A DNA stretch of 15,870 bases from an uncultured Clostridia bacterium (GCA_934249215.1 CAKQKN010000069.1:1-15870), one strand, 5' to 3'; counted from the stretch's first letter, positions 6,739 through 14,707 are shown. The notes: generated by a model not told the origin, from the sequence alone. Numbers and translations: made by a program.

Positions 6739-8364
6739 ATGAAAAAAACATTAGCTTTTATGGCATCTGCTCTTTTAGCCGCGGGAATCGTCGGCGGCGC
6801 TATGCCCGCTAAGGCAAACGCGGAAGAGGTTACGACTGCTTCGCACGTCGAAGAAGTTCAGACGACGATCGGCGGAATCGCGCCGTTCGCTTACTATAAA
6901 TTCGACGCCGAGGAAAACTTCGGTAAAGATCAGACCGGGCGTTTCGATCTTACCCAAAAGATCAACGGAGCGGGCAAAGTCGAACTCAAAGAAGAGAACG
7001 GAATGAAATATGCTGCTTTCCGCAGAAATAAAGAAAAAGACAACCCCGATTATTCGGAACCCACGCAGAGCACTTCGGGCGTGTCTTTCTATGCGAAAGG
7101 ACTTGACAAGAGCTCGCTCGACTTTTCGGATATCGTCGCGGGATCATACACGCTCAGCGTTACTTTCCGCGCGCCTTTCCATCCCGATAACTACGGCGCA
7201 TGCACCATCGTCGCGCTCGGCAGATTCAACGACGCATTATCGATCGTTCCCTGGCAGACGGGTATTGAGATTCAGCCGTATTCGAGATATACGTTCGGCG
7301 AAGTGTCGCAGGGCGAAGTCGACGGTAAAAAAGTCGTCGTTCCGTGCGACAGAAGAAACTGGCTTACGTTTACGGTCGTCGGAGACTATGACGCGAACGA
7401 AGTGAGAGCGTACGTCAACGGCGAACTCGCCGGGACTTATGAAGTCAATCCCGTTTCCCTTTCCAACAAGGGCGTTATGAACGGACCTCAGGGCGGAGCC
7501 GATTATTGCTTCTCCATCGGAAGCGCGAATTCGATCGGCGGCGGCGGAATGGAAGCCACTGCGGACGCGGATATTAAGGACGTCGCGTTGTTTGACTATG
7601 CGCTCGATAACAATGCGGTGAAAGCCGTTTACGACGAAAAGGGCGTTACCTATACCGGCGCAAATTACACGACTCTTCCCGAACTCGACGTTTCCGATAT
7701 CGATATGCAGATCACGGACGCGAACACGATTTCGAACGTTCTTAACAAGTTCTCGACCAAAAAGGCGAAAGTAAGCACCACGAACAACGACGGCGACAAA
7801 GAAACGCTCAACGTATTCTGGACGACCGCTGGAACTACCGACACGATTTACGGTATTCCGCAGAGCGAAACCCTCGCGAATATCAAGGGCGTTCATTACA
7901 AATATAAATGCGACACCGTCATCAAGTTCGTTTACGACAAAAACGCCGTTACGCTCAGCGAAGCGACTTTAAAGAAAATCGACCTCGACGTCGATAAAGT
8001 AAACGTTCTGCCCGACGACGTGGCAAACTTGAGCAGTACGCTCAGCTTCAAGGTCGAGCCCAAGGACGGCTATGAAATAGTTTCCGTTATGTGCGACAAC
8101 GCCGACGAGTTTGACAAGGATTTGTGGGAAACCGATGAACATTTTATATCGATCAGAGTCAGAAACGGAGCGAAAGTCATCGTCGAATCGAGAAAGATCG
8201 GCGGTAACGATCCCGTCGATTCCGGCAGCTCCGGCAATTCTTCGGGCGGTTCGACGTCCGGCAAGACCGACGGAAAAGGCTGCAAAGGATCGCTTTCGGC
8301 GGGATTCTTCCCCGTTGCGCTCGCAGCCGCTGCCGTCATCGTTTCCAAAAAGAAACGCAAATAA
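6739..8364 (+). CDS. Secreted single-LamG-like surface protein with the same C-terminal tail
   Basis: The 541-residue predicted surface protein is related in architecture to the larger LamG protein upstream. It has a signal peptide cleaved after ANA (residue 28), one LamG/concanavalin-like domain (~49-300, opening FAYYKFDAEENFGKD and containing RAYVNGELAGTYE), an Ig-like segment (~315-400), and a beta-rich repeat with GYEIVSV (444-450), which is identical in the larger protein. A Ser/Gly linker beginning DPVDSGSSGN follows, then GKGCKGS (Cys515), a hydrophobic helix (~519-535) and KKKRK. Strong AGGAG at 6727-6731 and a 21-bp gap from the solute-binding gene indicate co-transcription. The likely role is glycan binding at the surface; no catalytic residues are recognised. 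The domain call rests on strand pattern and motif similarity, not a database search. Confidence 0.82.
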   Translation: MKKTLAFMASALLAAGIVGGAMPAKANAEEVTTASHVEEVQTTIGGIAPFAYYKFDAEENFGKDQTGRFDLTQKINGAGKVELKEENGMKYAAFRRNKEKDNPDYSEPTQSTSGVSFYAKGLDKSSLDFSDIVAGSYTLSVTFRAPFHPDNYGACTIVALGRFNDALSIVPWQTGIEIQPYSRYTFGEVSQGEVDGKKVVVPCDRRNWLTFTVVGDYDANEVRAYVNGELAGTYEVNPVSLSNKGVMNGPQGGADYCFSIGSANSIGGGGMEATADADIKDVALFDYALDNNAVKAVYDEKGVTYTGANYTTLPELDVSDIDMQITDANTISNVLNKFSTKKAKVSTTNNDGDKETLNVFWTTAGTTDTIYGIPQSETLANIKGVHYKYKCDTVIKFVYDKNAVTLSEATLKKIDLDVDKVNVLPDDVANLSSTLSFKVEPKDGYEIVSVMCDNADEFDKDLWETDEHFISIRVRNGAKVIVESRKIGGNDPVDSGSSGNSSGGSTSGKTDGKGCKGSLSAGFFPVALAAAAVIVSKKKRK

Positions 8365-8383
8365 TTAACTTATTTCGTTTAAA

Positions 8384-8411
8384 GTCCGTGCGGGGGAAAC
8401 CCCGCGCGGGT
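8384..8411 (+). other. Strong 12-bp hairpin with GAAA tetraloop downstream of the second LamG gene
   Basis: Positions 8384-8395 pair with 8400-8411 (nine Watson-Crick pairs and three G-U wobbles) around a GAAA tetraloop. An alternative outer stem GTCCG/CGGAC (8384-8388 with 8415-8419) is also possible. It begins 19 nt after the stop codon. No T-tract follows, so it is better read as an mRNA 3'-end stabiliser or part of a structured RNA than as an intrinsic terminator. Confidence 0.6.
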
Positions 8412-8433
8412 AGTCGGACCGTCGCGTTAAGAG

Positions 8434-8484
8434 ATAAGTCAAAATGACGAAAAAAGTTGAATAATCGACTTATAGCCTCATTTT
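8434..8484 (+). other. Possible pseudoknot in the 8365-8730 intergenic region
   Basis: Two perfect 7-bp complementarities interleave. ATAAGTC (8434-8440) pairs with GACTTAT (8467-8473), and the directly adjacent AAAATGA (8441-8447) pairs with TCATTTT (8478-8484). The order A-B-A'-B' is that of an H-type pseudoknot with ~19 nt and 4 nt between arms. AT-rich 7-mers can match by chance, so this is only suggestive. Confidence 0.3.
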
Positions 8485-8526
8485 CGACGGTTCCGATTTT
8501 AAGATCGTTTTTACTCCCTTCATCTT

Positions 8527-8588
8527 TTGTTTGCCGAAGATCGGACGTTCTCTTCGGGCGGGCGCTTCTTCGGCAGACAACGTTTTTT
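8527..8588 (+). terminator. Intrinsic terminator or attenuator between the surface/binding-protein genes and the beta-helix/permease genes
   Basis: A 14-bp stem pairs 8527-8540 with 8567-8580 (one G-U wobble) around a 26-nt loop, followed after two bases by six Ts (8583-8588). The loop contains a second TCTTCGG (8551-8557) that can pair with the same CCGAAGA (8534-8540) as the 3' arm does, giving a mutually exclusive 7-bp hairpin. That alternative could act as an antiterminator. I see no convincing sigma-A promoter between here and 8731, so the downstream genes probably depend on readthrough. Confidence 0.7.
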
Positions 8589-8627
8589 ATCCGCTTTCCG
8601 AAAAAACGCGGGTAACAGACGATAAGC

Positions 8628-8714
8628 CGACCGATCGGACGGTCGAGGCGATTCGTTTTTTCGTTAAATCGAATCGAATATTTCGACAATAAATCACGAC
8701 TAATAAATTACGAC
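8628..8714 (+). other. Hairpins and 13-bp direct repeat upstream of the first beta-helix gene
   Basis: This stretch contains CGACCG/CGGTCG (8628-8633 with 8640-8645), CGATTCG/CGAATCG (8649-8655 with 8670-8676) and TCGAA/TTCGA (8674-8678 with 8682-8686). It also holds a direct repeat AATAAATCACGAC / AATAAATTACGAC (8688-8700, 8702-8714; one mismatch) ending just before the ribosome site (AAGGA, 8720-8724). Function is unknown; possibilities are a regulator binding site or leader structure. Confidence 0.4.
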
Positions 8715-8730
8715 GTATCAAGGAAAAAAT

Positions 8731-10257
8731 ATGGGCACGAAACCGCTTGCAGCAGGAAAAAGCACGCTGCGTTTTGAAGGATTGAAAACGTTTTCCGATA
8801 AGACGGAAGCGTACATATGGCAAAGAAAAACTTTTGCCGACGACTACAGCAACTGGGACAACTCGACGCAAGGCGAGGGAATCGCTTATTCCTGTTCGCT
8901 TAAATGCGAAATCGACGGGGCGGAAATCCCCGTTTACGTCGCGCGGGCGGCTTTTTCTTCTCATTCTTTTGCGTTCGTCGAAGTTTCCGGCGACGCGTTC
9001 CCGTTCGAGATCAGAATTAAAACGACGCGGCAATTCAACGTCGCGACAATTCTTCCCGAAAAGCACGGCGTCAGGGCGACGGCTTTCGGGCAGCACGAGT
9101 TCGCCGCCGTAGTGAAGAAAACGGGAACTTATACTTTCGTTTTCGACAGCGGGATCGAGGACGCGATAACCGTTATGGTGCGCAAAGCCGACGATTTTGC
9201 AGTTCCCGCGGGGTATAAGGAAAAAACGATAGGTTGCGGGGATCACCCGCTCGAAGAAACGGAGTTCACCGAAGAAAAAACGGTGTATCGGTTCAGGGCG
9301 GGAAATCATATCGTTCGCAAAATCTTTCTTCCGTCAAACAGCGTTTTGTATTTCGAACCGGGCGCATACGTAAAAATCGTAGACAGCAAGGAGCGTCCCG
9401 GCTCGATTATCAACGCGCGCGGGAAAAATAACGTGAAAGTGTGCGGCAGAGGGCTTCTCGACTTTTCGAGCGAAACCGCGCCCGCAGACGTCACGGTTTC
9501 TTTCTTCGACTGCAAAAACGTCAGAATGGACGGGCTTACGCTCATCGATTCGCCGAGCTGGACGGTCTGCTTCACCGCTTGCGAAAACGTTGAAGTGAGC
9601 GATATGCTCGTCATCGCGTATCGGATTTTCGCCGACGGAATAATGCTTTCCGACTGTGTAAACGGCTACGTTCACGACTCGTTTTTGCGGACGGGCGACG
9701 ACGCCGCCGAGGTCAAGTCCACTTCGGACGAAAAAATGAGAACGGACAACATTCTCTTCAAAAATCTCGACGCCTGGACGGACAAAGGCTGCGGTTACGG
9801 TATCGTTTTCGAATGCAACCACGATACGCAGAACGTTAGGTTCGAAGATTGCAGCATCGGGTTTGCGTTGCCAAACTGGTCGCGCCATCTCGGGTGCCTT
9901 ACCGTCAACACGGGCAACAACGCGAAATCGACCGATTACGACATATATTTCAAGAACATCGAGATTTATTATTCTCTTTGTTCGGCGGTTTCCGTCTGCG
10001 CTTACGAAGGCGACATTCACGATATTTTCGTCGATGGGCTGACCGTCAGATATTTGTTTTCCGACGCGCCCGTTCTCGTCTGGGTAAGGGATGCGGACAA
10101 GGCGCACGTCAAAGACGTGTATCTCGGTAACGTTTCGTTCGGCGGGATCGCTCTTACCGAAAAAAATCAAAATAAATACGTCGTTATCGACGTGCCGGAC
10201 GGCGTTTACGCCGATTCGCTCGTTCATATCGACAAAAAATTCGTCGCTTCGAAATAA
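8731..10257 (+). CDS. Right-handed beta-helix glycoside hydrolase-like protein, cytoplasmic (GH28/GH49-clan-like), paralogue 1
   Basis: The 508-residue protein is a likely polysaccharide- or oligosaccharide-cleaving enzyme. Residues ~50-152 form a beta-sandwich-like N-terminal domain (EIPVYVARAAF, ILPEKHGV), and ~185-500 form a pectin-lyase-type beta-helix. Asp302 (FADG), Asp323 and Asp324 (TGDD) have the 21/22 spacing of the GH28 catalytic aspartates, and EVKS follows. The GH28 GHG is GYG (Tyr356), and no RIK is seen; WSRHLG (383-388) stands nearby. An N-terminal sandwich plus beta-helix is also the GH49 plan. Unlike its two downstream paralogues it has no signal peptide, and a TAA in frame at 8704 rules out an upstream extension, so it should act inside the cell on imported product. 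A cre-like palindrome lies in codons 18-22. The substrate is not readable. Confidence 0.85.
   Translation: MGTKPLAAGKSTLRFEGLKTFSDKTEAYIWQRKTFADDYSNWDNSTQGEGIAYSCSLKCEIDGAEIPVYVARAAFSSHSFAFVEVSGDAFPFEIRIKTTRQFNVATILPEKHGVRATAFGQHEFAAVVKKTGTYTFVFDSGIEDAITVMVRKADDFAVPAGYKEKTIGCGDHPLEETEFTEEKTVYRFRAGNHIVRKIFLPSNSVLYFEPGAYVKIVDSKERPGSIINARGKNNVKVCGRGLLDFSSETAPADVTVSFFDCKNVRMDGLTLIDSPSWTVCFTACENVEVSDMLVIAYRIFADGIMLSDCVNGYVHDSFLRTGDDAAEVKSTSDEKMRTDNILFKNLDAWTDKGCGYGIVFECNHDTQNVRFEDCSIGFALPNWSRHLGCLTVNTGNNAKSTDYDIYFKNIEIYYSLCSAVSVCAYEGDIHDIFVDGLTVRYLFSDAPVLVWVRDADKAHVKDVYLGNVSFGGIALTEKNQNKYVVIDVPDGVYADSLVHIDKKFVASK
8782..8796. promoter_or_regulatory. Candidate cre site (CcpA) inside the start of the first beta-helix gene
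   Basis: TTGAAAACGTTTTCC contains the perfect 12-bp palindrome GAAAACGTTTTC (8784-8795) and fits the catabolite-responsive element pattern WTGNAANCGNWNNCW at all but the last position. It lies ~54 bp after the start codon, where intragenic cre sites act as transcription roadblocks in Bacillota. CcpA itself is not in the window. Confidence 0.45.
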
Positions 10258-10275
10258 TTGTCGAGGGGGTAAATT

Positions 10276-12048
10276 ATGTCAATTCTAAAGAAAATATGTT
10301 CAGTTGCGCTCTGCTTCGCGACGGCGTTCGCGGTTCTGCCCGGTTGTACGAATTCGGCGGACGATTCATCCCCGGATTCGTCGAATACGGACAAGCCGAG
10401 GGAAGAAACGCCCGTCGTTTGTCCGGTGGAATACGAGGCGTATAAGCCTGCGGATTTCGACGAATGGGCGCGCGAAAACTACGACAGCGCGGGAACGACG
10501 CTTTTAAACCGCGCTTCGACCATGCCGGGGATTGCGGAAAGCGAATATTTCTCGCTCGAAGCGAACGGCAAGGAAGTTCCCGTTTATGCCGAAAAAACGA
10601 CGAATGGTGTTCATTCGCTCGCATTTATCGACCTCGACGGGCTGAGCGAAAATCCGATTTTCAAACTTAACCTCGTCATCCATACTTCGGAAGCGAGGAC
10701 GAATCCGGTCGTGCTTCCCGAAAGTTCGGGCGTCAAGGCTGTGGCTACGGGCAAAAAAGTCACGGCGACGATCACCGATTTCGGCAGCTTTACGTTCACG
10801 TTCGACAGAAAATCGTCATATTCGAAGCTCACGGGCGACGGTTCGCAAAACCCGCTTACTGTCATCGTGAAAAGGGCTGAAAAGCCGAGTTTTCCCGCAG
10901 ATTATCAGAAAAAAGAGTTTACTCCGGGAAGATATACCATCGATCAGACTTCGTTTACCGAAAGCAAGACGGTATATTATTTCAAAAAAGGCACTTACGA
11001 GATCGAGGGAATGAAGATTCCGTCCGAAAGCGAGTTTTATTTCGAGCCGGGCACCGTTCTTCGGATCAAGGACATGACGTTCGACTCGAACGGCAGACCG
11101 GTGGTCAACACTTTCTTCTCGATGAACACCGCGCACAGCAAAAACATTAAGTTCGGCGGAAGAGTGGCGATCGACTGCGCGGCGCGCAACGGTTCGCTTA
11201 CCGTTTACGCCGAGGATAAGCGCAGCGACGGATATACGGGCGGCGCGAGCGGCGTGTTCGACCTTTCGAGAATCGACGGGCTGGAATTTTACGGCGTGCA
11301 TGTGGTGAACTCGCCGACATGGACTTGCTGTTTCACCTCGGACAAAAACGTTACGATAAGAGATATCACGCTCGTTGCTTACAAGACTTTTTCCGACGGC
11401 GTTATGATTTCCGACTCCAACACCGTGAACGTTTCCGGGTGCTTCGTCAGAACCGGCGACGACGCGATGGAAGTCAAGTCCACGTCCGACGGTTCGGTCA
11501 CGATGGGCAATATCGTTTTCGAAAACAACGCGGTCTGGACGGACAAGGGCATCGCTTACGGCAGCGTTTACGAGGACAATTTCGACAGAAAGAACGTAAC
11601 TTGGCGCAACAACAGCGTCGGGTTCGCGCTCGCTTCTTGGTCGGAACACCTCGGTTGCACGAACGTGCACCGCAAAGGCGAAAACTACAGCGCGGTTGAC
11701 GAAAATCTTCGTTTTGAGAACATCGAAATTTACCAGACGTACTGCCCGGTCGCGACGATCGTCATGGACTACGGCGGAACGATAAAGAACATTTATTACA
11801 AAAATATCACGGCAAGATACGTGGATATCGCGGGGAACCGCAATTTCCGCGGCCCGATCGATATCGTTCTGAGAAATTACGGCAACAAAGACGAGAGTTA
11901 TTTCACGCTCAAGACGCTGTATTTCGACAATATCGAAATCGCGGGAAAGAAACTTACCGCAGATAACAAAGAAGAACTCGTCACCACCAAAATCAACGGC
12001 GATTTCGAGTTCGAATACAAAATAATCCGCGTCAATACGCTCGGTTAA
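10276..12048 (+). CDS. Right-handed beta-helix glycoside hydrolase-like lipoprotein, paralogue 2
   Basis: This 590-residue paralogue of its two neighbours is predicted to cleave glycan on the cell surface. The signal peptide ends in VLPGC (lipidated Cys24), followed by a Ser/Asp-rich spacer. The N-terminal beta-sandwich (~90-200; EVPVYAEKTT, VLPESSGV) precedes the beta-helix (~230-570). Catalytic-type aspartates are Asp374 (FSDG), Asp395 and Asp396 (TGDDAMEVKSTSDG). The GH28 GHG position reads AYG (Tyr428), and no RIK is visible; WSEHLG is at 455-460. NSPTWTCCFT (345-354) matches the NSPxW strand typical of GH28. AGGGGG at 10264-10269 precedes the start, 18 bp after the previous gene. It is the longest of the three paralogues, with an insertion around 302-328 before the NSPTW strand. 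Family is confident at fold level; activity is not. Confidence 0.86.
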   Translation: MSILKKICSVALCFATAFAVLPGCTNSADDSSPDSSNTDKPREETPVVCPVEYEAYKPADFDEWARENYDSAGTTLLNRASTMPGIAESEYFSLEANGKEVPVYAEKTTNGVHSLAFIDLDGLSENPIFKLNLVIHTSEARTNPVVLPESSGVKAVATGKKVTATITDFGSFTFTFDRKSSYSKLTGDGSQNPLTVIVKRAEKPSFPADYQKKEFTPGRYTIDQTSFTESKTVYYFKKGTYEIEGMKIPSESEFYFEPGTVLRIKDMTFDSNGRPVVNTFFSMNTAHSKNIKFGGRVAIDCAARNGSLTVYAEDKRSDGYTGGASGVFDLSRIDGLEFYGVHVVNSPTWTCCFTSDKNVTIRDITLVAYKTFSDGVMISDSNTVNVSGCFVRTGDDAMEVKSTSDGSVTMGNIVFENNAVWTDKGIAYGSVYEDNFDRKNVTWRNNSVGFALASWSEHLGCTNVHRKGENYSAVDENLRFENIEIYQTYCPVATIVMDYGGTIKNIYYKNITARYVDIAGNRNFRGPIDIVLRNYGNKDESYFTLKTLYFDNIEIAGKKLTADNKEELVTTKINGDFEFEYKIIRVNTLG

Positions 12049-12058
12049 AGGAGGAAAT

Positions 12059-13702
12059 ATGAGTAAGAATAATTTCAAATGTTTGTCGGTCGCGCTCGCG
12101 CTTCTGACTTCCGTCGCGTCGTTGTCGTTCGTCGGCTGTAAAAAGGAAGCCGCGTCCAAGTTCGAAACCCCGACTTATCAGGTAAACGCGCTCAAGTTTG
12201 AAGATATGGGCAATTATGAAAGCGAAGTCGTCGACGGCTCGAACAGTCATCAGGGCTCTTTGGAAAACGGCATGATCATCTCGCCGTATCTGACCTGCAA
12301 AATCAACGGCACTGACGTTCCCGTTTACGGCGCTCGTTGCACGGGCGGCGCGCACTCGTTTTCTTACGTTTACGTCGAGAACGCCGAAAAGGTCAATCTT
12401 AAGGTCGAACTCGAGCTTTGCAAAACGCGCAAAAAAGTGGTCGTTCTTCCCGAAAGCAGGGGCGTTACCGCCAAAATGGAAGGGCGCTCGGTGAAAGCGA
12501 CGGTGAAATCGACGGGAAGTTTCTCGTTCGCGTTCGACGATAAGGTTGACCGCGGTTACACGCTCATCGTCAAACAGCGCGAAACGTTGTCCGTTCCCGA
12601 CGGCTGGACGGAGCAGGTGATCGAACCGGGTACATATACTTCGGAACAGACCGCTTTTACCGAACAGAACAAGGTTTACAGATTCAAGAGCGGAAAGTAC
12701 GATCTTTCGAAAGTCACTTCCGCCGAAAACAGCATTTTGTATTTCGAGCCGGGCACTTACGATATTTCCGACATAAATCTCCTTTCTGACAGCACGTTGT
12801 TTGCCGATTACGCATATTTCCGAGTGAACAACAAAGTAAGCGGTTCTTCGCTCGAGTCGAACGGCACGACCAACGTCAAAGTCCTCGGAAAGTCGGTGTT
12901 CGATTATTCGGCTATCGATATGACCAAGGATTCGAAGAGCGTCGTCAACTTCAACGGCGTCGAAAACTTTACTTTCTCGGGCGTTACGATAATCAACTCG
13001 TGCAGTTGGACTTACTGCTTCACGAGATGTTCGAAAGGCAAGATAACCGATCTTAACGGGTTCAGTTACAGAACGTTCTCGGACGGCGTTATGCTCGCGA
13101 ACTGCCACGAAGTCAAGGTTACCGACAGCTTTATGCGCACCGGCGACGACGCGTTCGAGGTCAAGTCCACAAGCACGGGTGAGGGACATGACATAGAGTT
13201 TTCCGATTGCCACGCCTGGAACGAAAAGGCGGTCGCTTTCGGCGTTATTTACGAGATGAACTACGAGGTTCACGACGTAAAATTCGTGGACTGTTCGGTC
13301 GGGTTCAATATGCCGACGTGGGACGTAACCCGCGCCGCGGCTTCGATATGCATGTGCGACTATGAAAAAGGCAACACGAATTATAACATAAACTTCGAAA
13401 ATTTCGAGATTTATTACTCGAAATGCCCCGCGATCAGCATTTGTCTGCACTCCGGAACGGTCAGAGATATTTACTTCAAAAACTTCACCGTCACGAAAAA
13501 CTACACCGAATTCCCCGTCTATTTCCGTTTCGTGAACACGTATATCGGCGGAAGTCCGACGGAAAACCAACTTTGCAGAATTCAAAGCATATATCTCGAC
13601 AACATAAAAGTCGAGGGTAAAGCGCTCGAGCTTGCGGGAATCAAGAATTCCAAACTTGCCGAAAAACTTTATCTCGACGGCACCCTTCACAAAGGAGAAT
13701 GA
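12059..13702 (+). CDS. Right-handed beta-helix glycoside hydrolase-like lipoprotein, paralogue 3
   Basis: The 547-residue third paralogue is also lipid-anchored (SFVGC, Cys27) and thus extracellular. It has an N-terminal sandwich at ~80-172 (DVPVYGARC, VLPESRGV) and a beta-helix at ~195-530. The triad Asp342 (FSDG), Asp363 and Asp364 (TGDDAFEVKST) keeps the same 21/22 spacing. It is the most altered around the other active-site positions: the GHG site is AFG (Phe394), and the WSxHLG motif of the other two becomes WDVTRAA (421-427). This suggests a different linkage or sugar specificity within a shared substrate. A complete AGGAGG (12049-12054) overlaps the end of the preceding gene; the intergenic gap is 10 bp, so translation is probably coupled. 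Loss of activity cannot be excluded. Confidence 0.85.
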   Translation: MSKNNFKCLSVALALLTSVASLSFVGCKKEAASKFETPTYQVNALKFEDMGNYESEVVDGSNSHQGSLENGMIISPYLTCKINGTDVPVYGARCTGGAHSFSYVYVENAEKVNLKVELELCKTRKKVVVLPESRGVTAKMEGRSVKATVKSTGSFSFAFDDKVDRGYTLIVKQRETLSVPDGWTEQVIEPGTYTSEQTAFTEQNKVYRFKSGKYDLSKVTSAENSILYFEPGTYDISDINLLSDSTLFADYAYFRVNNKVSGSSLESNGTTNVKVLGKSVFDYSAIDMTKDSKSVVNFNGVENFTFSGVTIINSCSWTYCFTRCSKGKITDLNGFSYRTFSDGVMLANCHEVKVTDSFMRTGDDAFEVKSTSTGEGHDIEFSDCHAWNEKAVAFGVIYEMNYEVHDVKFVDCSVGFNMPTWDVTRAAASICMCDYEKGNTNYNINFENFEIYYSKCPAISICLHSGTVRDIYFKNFTVTKNYTEFPVYFRFVNTYIGGSPTENQLCRIQSIYLDNIKVEGKALELAGIKNSKLAEKLYLDGTLHKGE

Positions 13703-13708
13703 CAAACG

Positions 13709-14698
13709 ATGAACAGCAAAAAAACAAGCGCGGAAAACATAGAACACGTTCCTTTTAAAGATCGTGCTCAGCGCTATTTTCTCGGCCATCCGCGCATTGC
13801 TAAAGTCGCGCGGAGCTGGCAGATATATCTGATGCTACTGCCCGTGCTTCTGGGGCTTATCGTATTCAGTTACGTGCCTATGTACGGGATCGTGATAGCG
13901 TTCAAGGACTATCTGCCGTCGCGCGGGATTCTCGGAAGCGAAAGCGTCGGGTTCAAGCATTTCGAAGAACTACTTTCCGATCCGTTCTTCCCGCGGGCGG
14001 TCAGAAACACGCTCACGATAAGTTCGCTAAACCTCGTGTTTTCCTTCCCCGTGCCCGTCATACTCGCGCTTTTGCTCAACGAGTTCAGACACGCGCGCTT
14101 CAAAAAATGGATACAGACGGCGATCTATCTGCCGAACTTTATTTCCTGGGTTATCATCGGCGAGTTTGCAAGACAGTTGTTTCAACCGGACGGCGGCATC
14201 GTCAACAACGTTATCAAGGCATGCGGCGGAATGCCCATAAACTTCCTCGCAAGTTCCGAATGGTTCTATCCGATACTCATAATTCTCGGCAACTGGAAAG
14301 GTTCGGGTTACGGCACGATTATTTATCTCGCCGCGCTTTCTGGAATCGATCCCAATCTTTACGAAGCGGCGCGAATCGACGGCGCGAGCAGAGCGAGAAT
14401 GATGTGGAGCATTTCCGTTCCCGTGATTTTGCCGATAGTCATCGTTATGCTCCTTATGCAAGTCGGTAACATAATGAACGCGGGGTTCGATCCGATATTC
14501 AACTTGTATACCAAAGCGGTATATAACGTGGCGGACATAATCGACACGCTCGTTTACAGACGCGGACTTTTGGAAAACAGATACGAAATGAGTACCGCGG
14601 TCGGCTTGTTCAAAAACGTCATCAACTTCATACTTCTGATGCTCGCGAACTATTTCTCCAAGAAAATAAGCGGCTATAGCATGTATTCGTTCGAGTGA
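13709..14698 (+). CDS. lplB: ABC transporter permease, LplB-type (oligosaccharide uptake)
   Basis: The 329-residue integral membrane protein is one half of the channel that imports the oligosaccharide delivered by the solute-binding lipoprotein encoded at 4849-6717. About six hydrophobic segments are visible, including ~38-65, ~100-123, ~138-158, ~186-211, ~235-256 and ~299-316. The EAA loop that contacts the ATPase is intact at 218-238 (YEAARIDGASRARMMW). The N-terminal pattern with VPMYGIVIAFKDY is characteristic of LplB permeases. AAAGGAG at 13691-13697 lies inside the end of the third beta-helix gene, and the gap is 6 bp, so the permeases are co-transcribed with the enzymes. No ATPase gene is in the window. 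Confidence 0.93.
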   Translation: MNSKKTSAENIEHVPFKDRAQRYFLGHPRIAKVARSWQIYLMLLPVLLGLIVFSYVPMYGIVIAFKDYLPSRGILGSESVGFKHFEELLSDPFFPRAVRNTLTISSLNLVFSFPVPVILALLLNEFRHARFKKWIQTAIYLPNFISWVIIGEFARQLFQPDGGIVNNVIKACGGMPINFLASSEWFYPILIILGNWKGSGYGTIIYLAALSGIDPNLYEAARIDGASRARMMWSISVPVILPIVIVMLLMQVGNIMNAGFDPIFNLYTKAVYNVADIIDTLVYRRGLLENRYEMSTAVGLFKNVINFILLMLANYFSKKISGYSMYSFE

Positions 14699-14707
14699 GG
14701 TAACGGT

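Noticed and set aside
8384..8411. GAAA-tetraloop hairpin as an intrinsic terminator
   Set aside because: No T-tract follows the stem; a proper hairpin-T6 terminator lies further downstream.
8587..9309. 240-codon minus-strand frame covering part of the structured spacer
   Set aside because: Basic, low-coherence sequence with no domain, overlapping the well-supported beta-helix gene; the spacer part is better explained by hairpins.
12032..13789. 585-codon open frame opposite the third beta-helix gene
   Set aside because: Same codon-bias shadow; it runs across the boundary of two well-supported plus-strand genes.
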